Assembly: GCF_011516835.1 (NCBI RefSeq)
Contig: NZ_WOTB01000004.1
Coordinates: 1-64,000 of the forward strand
DNA from: Acetobacter musti
GTDB taxonomy: Bacteria > Pseudomonadota > Alphaproteobacteria > Acetobacterales > Acetobacteraceae
Length of the DNA: 64,000 nucleotides
Direction of reading: 5' to 3'
The notes beneath the pieces are model-generated. The model had not been told where the DNA came from, did no database searches, and worked only from the letters and a program-made list of their open reading frames with translations. Below, in pieces: positions 42,748 through 51,129 of this stretch; the first letter of the stretch is position 1, and every line of letters begins with the position of its first letter. Made by a program: the position numbers and the translations under genes.

Positions 42748-43644
42748 ATGTCGTCATCTCTCGCCAGAGCTGTAACCCGCTATCTGGACGCGCAGGGTTG
42801 TGGCACGAGCGGGCTTTTCACGACGTCGTTCGACGGTCTGAATATCATCAGGCTGAGTGAAAAGACGCCGCCAAATGGCATGGTCTACAAACCGTCACTC
42901 TGCATCACCTTGCAGGGCGCTAAGGCGGTGGAGTTTGGGGATACCATTTTCGAGTATGGGGCCATGGCGTTTCTGCTGGTCAGCATCGAAATACCTGCTC
43001 TTGGTCGTGTGACGGAGGCGAGCCCTGAATGTCCCTATATCGGCATTACCCTGGATCTGGACGCAGGCATCCTGCGTGAGGTCATGGCGGAACTTGCTCA
43101 GCCCCCTTTACCGTCGAATGATCAGGGTATCGGGGTATTCGTCGCCGATCTATCCGAGGATCTGGCCGACTGCATCAGGCGGCTCATACGACTGCTCGAT
43201 AATCCGGCGGCACCCCAGATCCTCTGGCCGGCGATCATGCGGGAAATCTGTTTCTGGCTGTTAACAGGGCCGCATGCGGGCGAAGTCTGTAAACTTGTTC
43301 TGCCCGACAGTCACATGCGACGGGTCGCGGAGGCCATTCATCTGCTGCGTGCCAACTTTGCGAAACCGGTGAGGATCGAGCATCTTGCCGCTGTCGCACG
43401 CATGAGCCTCTCGTCTTTCCATCAGCATTTCAAAATGCTGACCTCCATGACGCCGCTCCAGTATCAGAAGCAGTTGCGCCTGCTTGAGGCGCGTCGCCTG
43501 ATGGTATCAGAGGACGTCAACGTCTCGCACGCGGCGTTTGAGGTCGGTTATGAAAGCCCGTCGCAGTTCAGTCGGGACTATGTTCGCAGGTTCGGGATAG
43601 CGCCCAAACGCGATGTGATGGAACTTCGGTCTTTTGTCATTTGA
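42748..43644 (+). CDS. AraC-family regulator
   Basis: A 298-residue AraC-type regulator with an N-terminal effector domain of the AraC_N type (SLCITLQGAKAVEFGDTIFE near residue 50). A C-terminal HTH pair lies at about 195-292 (AKPVRIEHLAAVARMSLSSF, then ASFEVGY-like AAFEVGYESPSQFSRDYVR). This subgroup is often divergent from an SDR or aldo-keto reductase gene that it activates, exactly as here. Confidence 0.9.
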   Translation: MSSSLARAVTRYLDAQGCGTSGLFTTSFDGLNIIRLSEKTPPNGMVYKPSLCITLQGAKAVEFGDTIFEYGAMAFLLVSIEIPALGRVTEASPECPYIGITLDLDAGILREVMAELAQPPLPSNDQGIGVFVADLSEDLADCIRRLIRLLDNPAAPQILWPAIMREICFWLLTGPHAGEVCKLVLPDSHMRRVAEAIHLLRANFAKPVRIEHLAAVARMSLSSFHQHFKMLTSMTPLQYQKQLRLLEARRLMVSEDVNVSHAAFEVGYESPSQFSRDYVRRFGIAPKRDVMELRSFVI

Positions 43645-44018
43645 CCATGCGGAACCGTGTCCGGGGCTCTGTTAATCTGTCTGTGTCACATTTCTAATCT
43701 GTCTGTGTCACATTTCCTGTTTTTGGAAATTGCGATCCCCCGGCCAACGCGGTCTGTCCATCGAATAGGATGCGCAGACAGGCAGAAGACGCCTTCATCT
43801 CGGCCGTTCCGCCGTCTCACCGGACGTCCCGAAACCGGCCGTCTGGACACAAAGCACTTTTCTCATTTTCCCCGTCTGCCTGGAAAGCTTAGCCCGGACT
43901 GTGCCTGGCAGGCCTTGCCCGCGCGTTTCGGGCTTTGCATTCGTTCTTGGAAGCGCCCGAGGGTCACTGCTGGCGCCGAGTAATAACCTCCCTTGGCCCA
44001 TGCCTTTGTTTTCTCGTG
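43645..44018. other. Spacer with a 22-bp tandem duplication
   Basis: Apart from the direct repeat at 43673-43716, I see no gene in this spacer between the AraC gene and the convergent SDR gene. Composition shifts toward higher GC to the right. Confidence 0.4.
43673..43716. repeat. Perfect 22-bp tandem repeat
   Basis: The 22-base unit beginning TAATCTGTCTGTGTC and ending CACATTTC occurs twice without gap at 43673-43694 and 43695-43716. It starts 28 bases after the AraC stop codon. Confidence 0.85.
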
Positions 44019-44834
44019 TCAGCCGTAATCGGCGGACTGGGCGATCTCCTGTCGCAACTGGTCGACCTTAGCACCGACCCACTCCCGGGCGTCGGTGCCG
44101 AACACGAACCGCGATGGCACCTCGTCTTGGGAAGCAAGCTCCACGATCCGCGCGGCGAGGAGCTTCGGATCGCCTGGCTGGTTACCGCTGGCCTCGTCCA
44201 CGAACGCGCGATACTGCGCGATCGCCTCGGCATAATCTGGAATGTCGATGCTGCCGAAGCTCGCCGACCTGCCATCCATGAAATCTGTGCGCAGCATCCC
44301 CGGCTCGACCAGGAGCGAGCGGACGCCCAACGGTGCCAGCTCCTGCGCAAAGCCCTCCATCCATCCCTCGACCGCGAACTTCGACGCGGAATAGACCGAT
44401 CCCCCGCCGTTGGAGACCAGCCCGCTGACCGAGGAGATGGTGACGATGAGGCCTGAGCGACGCTCACGCATGTGGGGAGCGACCGCGCGTGCCACGTTCA
44501 TCGTGCCGAACAGGTTGACCTCGAACTGACGCCGCACCGCGGCATCGGTGAAGGTCTCGAAGAAACCCAGTTCGGCATAGCCGGCGTTGTTGACCAGCAC
44601 GTCGATCGCACCCAAGCGTTCGATGGTCTCGGCAGCGACGGAGTTCGCGGCTTCAGCGTCGGTGATATCGAGCGCAAGGACGTGCAGGCGATCGTGTTCG
44701 CCCTCGAAGGCATCGCGCACGGCGTCGGCGGACCGCGCAGTTGCCACGACCGTTTCGCCCGCATCGAGCGCCGCGCGCGTGATCTCGAGTCCAAGTCCCC
44801 GGCTTGCGCCCGTCACCAGCCAGATCTTGCCCAT
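44019..44834 (-). CDS. Short-chain dehydrogenase/reductase
   Basis: A 271-residue SDR. The cofactor motif is WLVTGASRGLGLEITRAALD at residues 5-24, VLVNNAGYAELGFFE lies near 80, and the catalytic pair is in YSASKFAVEGWMEGFAQ near 150. It belongs to the common group of SDR proteins divergent from a LysR gene. Codons are rich in G/C at third positions, higher than in the SDR at 41610, so the two pairs probably have different origins. Substrate unknown. Confidence 0.92.
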   Translation of the reverse strand: MGKIWLVTGASRGLGLEITRAALDAGETVVATARSADAVRDAFEGEHDRLHVLALDITDAEAANSVAAETIERLGAIDVLVNNAGYAELGFFETFTDAAVRRQFEVNLFGTMNVARAVAPHMRERRSGLIVTISSVSGLVSNGGGSVYSASKFAVEGWMEGFAQELAPLGVRSLLVEPGMLRTDFMDGRSASFGSIDIPDYAEAIAQYRAFVDEASGNQPGDPKLLAARIVELASQDEVPSRFVFGTDAREWVGAKVDQLRQEIAQSADYG

Positions 44835-44936
44835 CGCCTGCTCCTCGTTTCTTCCACTGTTGCTGTCTAAGTAGTCATGTTAATGGATCGAGATAAGCGC
44901 CTAATCAATAATGGGCCCTAGTAGCAGAGATTATCA

Positions 44937-45830
44937 ATGCGCCCGGATCAGCTTGGCGACCTCGCCGTCTTCGTTGCGATCGCCTCCGACCGCAGCTTCA
45001 CGCGTGCCGCGAGGCGGCTCGGCGTTACGCAGTCGTCGTTGAGTCAGACCATGAAGCGGCTCGAGGGCCAGCTCGGTTTTCGCCTGCTCTCCCGCACGAC
45101 ACGCAGCGTCGCCCCGACCGCGGCCGGCGAGCGCCTGCTCGCTACCCTCTCGCCAGCACTGGCCGAGTTGGACGACGAGATCGAGACGCTGTCGCAGACA
45201 CGCGGGGCAGCGATCGGCACCGTCCGGATCACGACGGGCAAACACGCCGCGGACACCGTGCTGTGGCCGATGCTCCCAACCTTCATGCGCCTGCACCCCG
45301 GCATCGAGGTGGAGGTGTGCGTGGAGGACGGGCTGACCGACGTCGTGGCGGGCCGCTACGATGCGGGCATCCGGCTCGGCGAGCGACTGGAGAAGGACAT
45401 GATCGCGCTGGCGGTCGGGCCTCCGCTTCGCGTCGCGGTGGTGGCCGCTCCCGGCTATTTAAGCAACCATCCGAGGCCGATGGAGCCCGCCGACCTCACG
45501 GCGCATCGTTGTGTCGCCTACCGCAACGCGCATGGCGAGCTGTCTCCCTGGTCGTTCGAGCGCGACGGTCGTGCGGTAACGGTCACGCCGGGCCGCGGGC
45601 CGGTGTTCAACGACGCCGATCTGCTGGTGGCCGCCGCCCTTGAGGGGTTTGGCATCCTTTACATTCTGGAGGATCTGGTGGCGGCGCCGATAGCCGATGG
45701 CCACCTCATCCGCCTGCTGGAGCCGTGGTGCGAGCCTTTCGCAGGCTACCACCTCTATTACCCCGATCGGCAGGGGACGACGGCCTTCGAACTGTTCAAG
45801 AAGACGCTTCGAGCAAGCAGGGCCGCATAA
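44937..45830 (+). CDS. LysR-family regulator
   Basis: A 297-residue LysR-type regulator: HTH in QLGDLAVFVAIASDRSFTRA and LGVTQSSLSQTMKRLEGQLG. The effector domain runs from about 88 (GTVRITTGKHAADTVLWPML). It is divergent from the SDR gene with 102 bases between starts, the classic arrangement for a LysR regulator and its target. High GC as in the paired SDR. Confidence 0.92.
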   Translation: MRPDQLGDLAVFVAIASDRSFTRAARRLGVTQSSLSQTMKRLEGQLGFRLLSRTTRSVAPTAAGERLLATLSPALAELDDEIETLSQTRGAAIGTVRITTGKHAADTVLWPMLPTFMRLHPGIEVEVCVEDGLTDVVAGRYDAGIRLGERLEKDMIALAVGPPLRVAVVAAPGYLSNHPRPMEPADLTAHRCVAYRNAHGELSPWSFERDGRAVTVTPGRGPVFNDADLLVAAALEGFGILYILEDLVAAPIADGHLIRLLEPWCEPFAGYHLYYPDRQGTTAFELFKKTLRASRAA

Positions 45831-45964
45831 AGGGTTGGCCAGGCGTCGGCGTCGATTCTCGAAACTCGATCTTTTTTTCCGGAAAGCGGAGCATTTGGTT
45901 GTGGCACCTTTCGGCATCGGTTCGCCCGAAAGCCGCCATTTTGTCATTTCACTCTCCAGTCAGC

Positions 45965-46483
45965 TTACGCCCATGACGCTGCAGTTGTGGGCAGTCGCCT
46001 CTCATCATCAATGACGGTTACGCGGGAGGGCGGACTGTCTGACCATGCCCAGAAGACGAGGTTTCTGTCGTTTTCTGTTGCTCCAGGGGCAAAGCTCGGC
46101 ACGATGATGCCCGCCGCTCCGTCGGCTCTGAGTGCCCTTGCCAGTTTCCATGAAGGCGGCGTCTTGCCTTGGTCAGCAAGGTCTTCCCAGGAACAGGCCA
46201 AGGTGGCGGGGGAGAAGCCCAGATCATTAAGACTGGATAGATCGGTCAGATCGAGGACGGGTTCGCTATCGACATCATAGGCACAGACGGTCAAAGGTTG
46301 CGGCTTGAATGGAAAACCCTGCTGGGCTTCGAGCCAGGCCGTCTCCATCCGAAGTGATGTGTAAAGGGCAGGTGTGCCGACCGGGTTGAACCGGCCTCCA
46401 TGAAGCGTCGCACCGTCGCCTGATAATGGGGTGAAAGACCAGCGTGGATTATGAGCCCGGAATACCCGTCCGGTGAACCTCAC
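45965..46483 (-). CDS. RES-domain toxin
   Basis: A 172-residue RES-family toxin. These degrade NAD+ when free of antitoxin. Landmarks are the Arg-rich start FTGRVFRAHNPRWSF, the RES motif region HGGRFNPVGTPALYTSLRME near residue 28, ETAWLEAQQ and NLVFWAWSD near the end. It overlaps the antitoxin gene by ATGA and is encoded second, as usual for this system. Confidence 0.88.
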   Translation of the reverse strand: MRFTGRVFRAHNPRWSFTPLSGDGATLHGGRFNPVGTPALYTSLRMETAWLEAQQGFPFKPQPLTVCAYDVDSEPVLDLTDLSSLNDLGFSPATLACSWEDLADQGKTPPSWKLARALRADGAAGIIVPSFAPGATENDRNLVFWAWSDSPPSRVTVIDDERRLPTTAASWA

Positions 46484-46845
46484 GCGTAGCCGCCGGTGGC
46501 AATCCGATCCAGGTAGCGTCGGACGGCATTGGCGCGTCCCTCACGGACGAGCGCCTCGGCAGTCTGATCACCGAAGGAGGGCAGGGGCTGTGACCGGTAC
46601 CATGCGAAAGCCTGTTGGGCTGAGCCCGCCCAAGGCCGGACGCGATTGAGGATCTCGACCATGTCGCGCAGCCTCGCCTGGGTGGCGGGACGGCCGAGGC
46701 GGGCGCTTTTGGAGACGGCGTCACGTGACAGGCCCAGAGTGGTGGCCAGTTCACTCCTTGTGATGTGTAACATATTGCTCAGCCGTTCTGCCGCGATCAG
46801 CCCTGACGGATCGAAGGCGTCGGCGAGGAATGTGGTCTCAGACAT
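46480..46845 (-). CDS. Xre/MbcA/ParS-type antitoxin
   Basis: A 121-residue antitoxin of the Xre-MbcA-ParS family that pairs with RES toxins. It has an N-terminal HTH (MLHITRSELATTLGLSRDAV) and a C-terminal toxin-binding domain (EILNRVRPWAGSAQQAFAWY, LVREGRANAVRRYLDRIATG). Start 46845 (MSETTFLAD) is chosen because an alternative ATG at 46860 lies inside a likely operator; the longer start adds five residues and cannot be excluded. Confidence 0.88.
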   Translation of the reverse strand: MSETTFLADAFDPSGLIAAERLSNMLHITRSELATTLGLSRDAVSKSARLGRPATQARLRDMVEILNRVRPWAGSAQQAFAWYRSQPLPSFGDQTAEALVREGRANAVRRYLDRIATGGYA

Positions 46846-46856
46846 GATGGAGTGCC

Positions 46857-46878
46857 CCATATATTGACCATGATATGG
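46857..46878 (-). promoter_or_regulatory. Candidate operator of the RES-Xre pair
   Basis: CCATAT at 46857-46862 and ATATGG at 46873-46878 form a 6-bp inverted repeat with a 10-base centre, just upstream of the antitoxin start. Type II pairs are usually autorepressed at such sites. Confidence 0.4.
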
Positions 46879-47218
46879 GATTGTATATGAGGCGGATTGC
46901 CTATGACAAGGATTCTAGTTGGATATGTTCATGCACGCTGGCATGTTCGCACTGTCATGCGGCGAGGCGGGGGATCTCGCAGTCTACCAATCGCAAGTAT
47001 CGTTGGTTGTCTTCCCCCGCAACCACTTCCAGCATAATTCACTCATCATCGACTGCTGACGCAGATGTTCCCGCGTCTTATCAGTCGCTTACGCGTGTCC
47101 CGACCCTCGAAAGAAGGCCGGGTGATTACGCGCGTCCGCTTCTCTTTGAAGACATGAATCAATGCTAAAGGTGGTTCACCATTGCTAGTCGCTTAGGAGG
47201 AGGATATTCATATAAAAC
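46879..47218. other. Spacer without recognised gene
   Basis: Between the RES-Xre pair and the S24 repressor gene lie about 440 bases in total with only short frames. The 97-residue frame starting at 46875 has no ribosome site and no family resemblance. No insertion-sequence end was recognised. Confidence 0.35.
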
Positions 47219-47255
47219 CCTCATTTGAGGATTGTCATCTTGTTTCCCGTATAAT
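47219..47255 (+). promoter_or_regulatory. Candidate promoter/operator of S24 repressor gene
   Basis: A palindrome CCTCATTTGAGG (47219-47230) contains a -35-like TTGAGG. TATAAT follows at 47250-47255 with 19-base spacing, slightly long. The ATG is at 47302. Confidence 0.4.
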
Positions 47256-47301
47256 AATTTTAAAATAGAAATCTTAAAAAGTGAACAAAGGCTGTTGAGA
47301 G

Positions 47302-48048
47302 ATGGGTAGACATCCACGACCACCACTCGAAGCAGCTCCAGATGATGATAATGATACCGAGGTTAGGAAACGCTCTGAACGGCTCAGGGTAATTGTGCAG
47401 GCCGCGGGGGGAAACAGCCGGGTTGCAGCACGAGCTAATATTCCTCTGGGAACATTGAATAATTATATCGCCGGCAGGGAGATGCGGGTCGGGCCGATGA
47501 TTGCGCTCGCGGACGCCTGTGATGTTTCACTGGACTGGCTGGCGACAGGCCGGGAGAAGATGGATGGCAATGCTGTAACTGCCACCGCGATGACATCTGT
47601 TGCAGAAGAGATGAGGTCGATCCGGTATTTTCATGCTGAACCCCAGGCTGGTGTGGGCAGTATGGTTGACCAGTGGGAGGGGTGCGAGTTTGTCTTTTTT
47701 TCTGATTATTTTCTCCGATCTGTAATTGGCGTCTGGAATAATAACGTCTTTATGGTGAGAGTGAGCGGCGACAGCATGCGTCCGTCCATCGAAAATGGCG
47801 ATACGATCTTTGTTGACCCGACACTCGAGACACTGCGTGAGGATGTATATGTTATGACGATGCAGGACATGTTCATCGTCAAACGTCTCCTAATAAGAAG
47901 TCCTGAATCTTTCACTATTTCCAGCGATAACAGCGCATTCCGGTCTTTCGACGTGCCGTCATCTTCTGTTGCCTGGGCCGGAAGTGGCGTAGATGCTGAC
48001 CTGAAAATCATTGGCCGTGTTCTGGGTCGGATTCATCTGGGTTTGTGA
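47302..48048 (+). CDS. Phage-type repressor with S24 peptidase domain
   Basis: A 248-residue CI/LexA-like repressor. The HTH lies at about 28-75 (RLRVIVQAAGGNSRVAARAN, then IPLGTLNNYIAGRE). The S24 autocleavage domain covers 130-245: the nucleophile Ser is in VRVSGDSMRPSIENGDTIFV near residue 157 and the Lys lies in DMFIVKRLL near 196. It should be inactivated by RecA-driven self-cleavage after DNA damage. No phage structural genes are near, so it is solitary or a remnant regulator. Codon use is less GC-rich than in the conjugation genes. Confidence 0.85.
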   Translation: MGRHPRPPLEAAPDDDNDTEVRKRSERLRVIVQAAGGNSRVAARANIPLGTLNNYIAGREMRVGPMIALADACDVSLDWLATGREKMDGNAVTATAMTSVAEEMRSIRYFHAEPQAGVGSMVDQWEGCEFVFFSDYFLRSVIGVWNNNVFMVRVSGDSMRPSIENGDTIFVDPTLETLREDVYVMTMQDMFIVKRLLIRSPESFTISSDNSAFRSFDVPSSSVAWAGSGVDADLKIIGRVLGRIHLGL

Positions 48049-48290
48049 TATCGACAGCCTCCTGCGGATAAAATCAGATGATTTGCAGTGGATGATAGAA
48101 CGAACAGAGCGAAATCGAGTCCGGGCATGGACTTCTATGCCGTCCGCGTGCTGTCATTATAATATCGTAACTTCCGGATTATTTCGCGTAGTGTGACAGG
48201 TCAGACTGACCAATGATAACGCAGTAATTCCGGATTGCGGCCCGGGAAAACATTACCTGTGCCGCAGGCTTTAGAGGAATATTTTTCGCG

Positions 48291-49670
48291 ATGCAGACCA
48301 ACTGGCCTGAAAACTGGGATATCGCCGTTGCAGCGGATCGCGCACATGTGTGGCATCACATGTCGCAACACAAGATTTATGAGACGACGAATCCAACCGT
48401 TATGGTTGAGGGGAAAGGGTTGCGTCTCTGGGATGCGGCTGGAAATGAGTATCTTGATGCTCTGTCTGGGGGCGTCTGGACCGTTAATGTCGGTTATGGG
48501 CGTGAGTCGATCGCGGATGCTGTTCGTGAACAGCTTGTCAAACTGAATTATTTTGCCGGAAGTGGTGGCACTGTCCCTGGTGCAGTTTTTGCTCAGAAAT
48601 TGCTGGAGAAGATGCCGGGCTTCAGCCGCGTTTATTATTCTAACTCCGGTTCTGAGGCGAATGAAAAAGTTTTCAAGATGGTGCGTCAGATATCGGCTCA
48701 GCATCATGGTGGCCGAAAGGGCAAAATCCTCTTCAGGGATCGGGATTATCACGGTACGACAATTGGTGTGCTGGCTGCCTGTGGGCAGGCGCAACGCGCG
48801 GAAGCGTATGGCCCATATCCTGATGGATTTGTCGAGGTTCCGCATTGTCTGGAGTACCGCAGGGCGGACGGAACGGATGCTCCGTTTGGAGAGGTTGCAG
48901 CCCGGCAGATTGAAGAAGTTATTCTGAGAGAAGGGCCTGACACGATTGGTGCGCTGTGTCTTGAGCCTATTACGGCGGGTGGTGGCGTTGTGGTTCCACC
49001 AGAAGGATATTGGAAAAACGTTCAGGCGCTTTGCCGAAAATACGATATTCTGCTGCACATTGATGAAGTTGTATGCGGCATCGGGCGTACGGGCACTTGG
49101 TTCGGATACCAGAATTATGGCATTCAGCCTGATTTCGTAACGATGGCTAAGGGTGTTGCCTCGGGATATGCGGCAATTTCCTGTACTGTCACAACAGAGG
49201 CAGTTTTCGAAAAATTTAAGATGGCCCCGGATGATCCGATGTCCTTTTTTCGGGATATTTCAACTTTTGGCGGCTGCACAGCTGGCCCTGCTGCAGCGAT
49301 CGAAAATCTACGGATAATTGAGGATGAGGGGCTTCTCGGAAACACGGTTGAGATGGGAGCCTATCTGGGAGAGCAACTTTCTATCCTTCAAGACGAGTTC
49401 CCAGTTATTGGCCAGGTTCGTGGGAAGGGCTTATTCTGGGGTGCTGAACTGGTAACGGATCGGACGACGAAAGAGCCCGTCTCTGAAGTGAGTATGAAGG
49501 AAATTGTCGGTGGGTGCCGGAAGCAAGGGGTTCTGATTGGGATGACGAACCGGTCTTTGCCTGGTTTTAATAATACTCTCTGTCTGAGTCCCGCGCTTAT
49601 CGCGCGACGGGATGATATTGATGAGATCGTATCGGCGATCCGGACATCTCTGAGAGATGTGCGACTGTGA
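48291..49670 (+). CDS. tpa: Class III aminotransferase, taurine:pyruvate type
   Basis: A 459-residue PLP enzyme of class III. Parts characteristic of taurine--pyruvate aminotransferases are GGVWTVNVGYGRESIADAVR, YYSNSGSEANEKVFKMVRQI, DEVVCGIGRTGTWFGYQNYG, the PLP-lysine in TMAKGVASGYAAIS near residue 288 and STFGGCTAGPAAAIENLRII. It would move the amino group of taurine or a related omega-amino acid to pyruvate. No sulfoacetaldehyde acetyltransferase gene is adjacent, so the real substrate may differ. Taurine assignment is by resemblance only. Confidence 0.8.
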   Translation: MQTNWPENWDIAVAADRAHVWHHMSQHKIYETTNPTVMVEGKGLRLWDAAGNEYLDALSGGVWTVNVGYGRESIADAVREQLVKLNYFAGSGGTVPGAVFAQKLLEKMPGFSRVYYSNSGSEANEKVFKMVRQISAQHHGGRKGKILFRDRDYHGTTIGVLAACGQAQRAEAYGPYPDGFVEVPHCLEYRRADGTDAPFGEVAARQIEEVILREGPDTIGALCLEPITAGGGVVVPPEGYWKNVQALCRKYDILLHIDEVVCGIGRTGTWFGYQNYGIQPDFVTMAKGVASGYAAISCTVTTEAVFEKFKMAPDDPMSFFRDISTFGGCTAGPAAAIENLRIIEDEGLLGNTVEMGAYLGEQLSILQDEFPVIGQVRGKGLFWGAELVTDRTTKEPVSEVSMKEIVGGCRKQGVLIGMTNRSLPGFNNTLCLSPALIARRDDIDEIVSAIRTSLRDVRL

Positions 49671-49690
49671 TTTCTGTTGATAAGGAAAAG

Positions 49691-49727
49691 TATCTTCGGA
49701 AAGAAGATATCGCCGATATTTTCTTTT
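49691..49727 (+). terminator. Weak terminator after aminotransferase gene
   Basis: TATCTTC at 49691-49697 pairs with GAAGATA at 49703-49709 (7 bp, loop GGAAA). A T-rich stretch follows at about 49719-49727. The stem is AT-rich, so efficiency is doubtful. Confidence 0.35.
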
Positions 49728-49789
49728 CAAAAGGGACGAGATAGCGACTTGCCAAGTGAGGTTCCCTCAGCTAGAACGCCCCTCGCAGC

Positions 49790-49866
49790 GCACCCGTAGC
49801 TCAACTGGATAGAGCACCAGACTACGAATCTGGGGGTTAGAGGTTCGAGTCCTTTCGGGTGCGCCA
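49790..49866 (+). tRNA. tRNA-Arg (ACG)
   Basis: A complete cloverleaf. The acceptor stem is GCACCCG at 49790-49796 and CGGGTGC at 49856-49862, with discriminator G and an encoded CCA. The anticodon arm is CCAGA, loop CTACGAA, TCTGG, giving anticodon ACG (Arg, codon CGU and inosine-read CGC/CGA). The T arm contains GGTTCGAGTCC. Such genes are common integration sites, and the DNA to its right holds decayed genes. Confidence 0.95.
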
Positions 49867-50032
49867 AATTTCTCCTTAAAATGCAATAAGTTATCAGGAT
49901 TTTCCAGAGTCCCGAAATCTTGCTGAATATCCTGCGGACCCCGCAGAACGGTCCATTTCCGCCGGCCCCGTACTGAGTGTGAATTCTCTTCTCATACACT
50001 CTCTCCCCTCTGGTTGCTGCGAGGGTGCCCCA

Positions 50033-50577
50033 TTATCGCGCTCCCTTCATTGCCAGCACGCTGCGGCAAAGGCCGATCGGCATCGGATCATCCCCGGCGC
50101 CTTCGTCCAGGTGATCCAGGACAAGCCGTGCTTTATGTTTGAGATCCGACAGTTTCCGGGCCGGTAATGTCGCCGCTTGGTCCCGTTCAGACATCATCCT
50201 GCGGGTAATCGCCCCGATCCTGTTCCAGACAAGTGCCCGTTCGGGCTGGGTAATGTCGGCGTTTGCCTCCTCCGCCACGCGGTCGCGTACGAGAGCCCGG
50301 ATGCGGCGGCCAGCGCGCTCGATCGGGAGCATGCCTGCGCCTCCGGCAGCTTCGCCATCCATTCCAGACGGTCAGACAGACGGCACGCCAGCCAGTTAAG
50401 CGCCGGACCGGCTGAAATCTCCGGGTTTGCATTGTCCGCAAGCCGGATGATCTGTTCGAACACGCCCGCGATCATGCGTGCGTCATGCAGGAGACAGGAC
50501 AGGCTTCGCATTTCCATGACGGCTTTCCACTCATCCGGGCTGAGGGCGCCGATCTCAGATCTTTTCAGATTCGCCAT
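50033..50577 (-). pseudogene. Frameshifted small gene, mobile-element remnant
   Basis: ATG 50577 (MANLKRSEIGALSPDEWKAV) opens a protein-like frame to about 50345 (LSDRLEWMAKLPEA). After that the convincing sequence continues in another frame (MLPIERAGRRIRALVRDRVA to the end at 50033). The two frames would otherwise overlap by 168 bases, so one frameshifted gene of about 180 residues is more likely. No family recognised; it reads like small phage or plasmid proteins. Confidence 0.45.
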
Positions 50578-50578
50578 G

Positions 50579-50824
50579 TCACACCGCCTCATCAATGACG
50601 GCGCACTGACGCTCGATCTGGGCGGCCAGCCACTCAAGAGGCAGGCCGATGTCATCACGGGCGCCTTAGGGGCGCTGATCGTCCGGCGCGTGCTGCAGTC
50701 CGATGCCGGCCTAGGAGACCAGCCTGCCAAGAGCAGACAAAGATCACGACACCTCATGAACACGGTCAATGTCCGCAGCATCAAACAGCAATGGCTCGGG
50801 ATTTGTGGTCTCGGGCGTGCTCAT
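50579..50824 (-). pseudogene. Decayed small reading frame upstream of it
   Basis: GGGAGG precedes an ATG at 50824 that opens only 26 codons (MSTPETTNPEPLLFDAADID on) before TGA at 50744. Protein-like sequence then resumes (DDIGLPLEWLAAQIERQCAV) and stops at 50579, one base before the next start. An interrupted gene of the same small operon is the simplest reading. Confidence 0.35.
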
Positions 50825-50934
50825 CGCATACCTCCCTTTAGGCTCAGGACTGATTCTTTGAACCGGAAGATAACGCTTGCTGCGATCTGTATTGCAGATA
50901 TGTAAGGTATAGGCGCACCAGATACCACCGATGC

Positions 50935-51129
50935 GCTCTTATGGAATAATATAGAACATAAATTATTTGTGATTTTTTTACATATAAATATAGTATATTA
51001 TTTGATAAATTTAAAATAATTACAAATTTATATAAAATAAGTTCTGTAATTTATTTATTATATTTATGTTAATTACGAAAATACATCATTAAATCTGCAT
51101 TTATGCTTTCTTTGTTCATAATTACTGTT
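50935..51129. other. Very AT-rich spacer
   Basis: About 190 bases composed largely of A/T tracts (for example TTTATTTATTATATTTATG) in an otherwise GC-rich region, between the decayed genes and the antiporter gene. It contains no gene. It may hold the antiporter 3' region, a binding site for H-NS-like proteins, or foreign DNA. Confidence 0.6.

Noticed and set aside
49727-49999. A 90-codon minus-strand frame across the tRNA
   Set aside because: It is the usual spurious frame produced by reading a tRNA gene backwards.
50194-50784. A single 196-codon minus-strand gene
   Set aside because: Its second half has lost protein character while another frame takes over, and its 5' part lies before a better start with a separate remnant.
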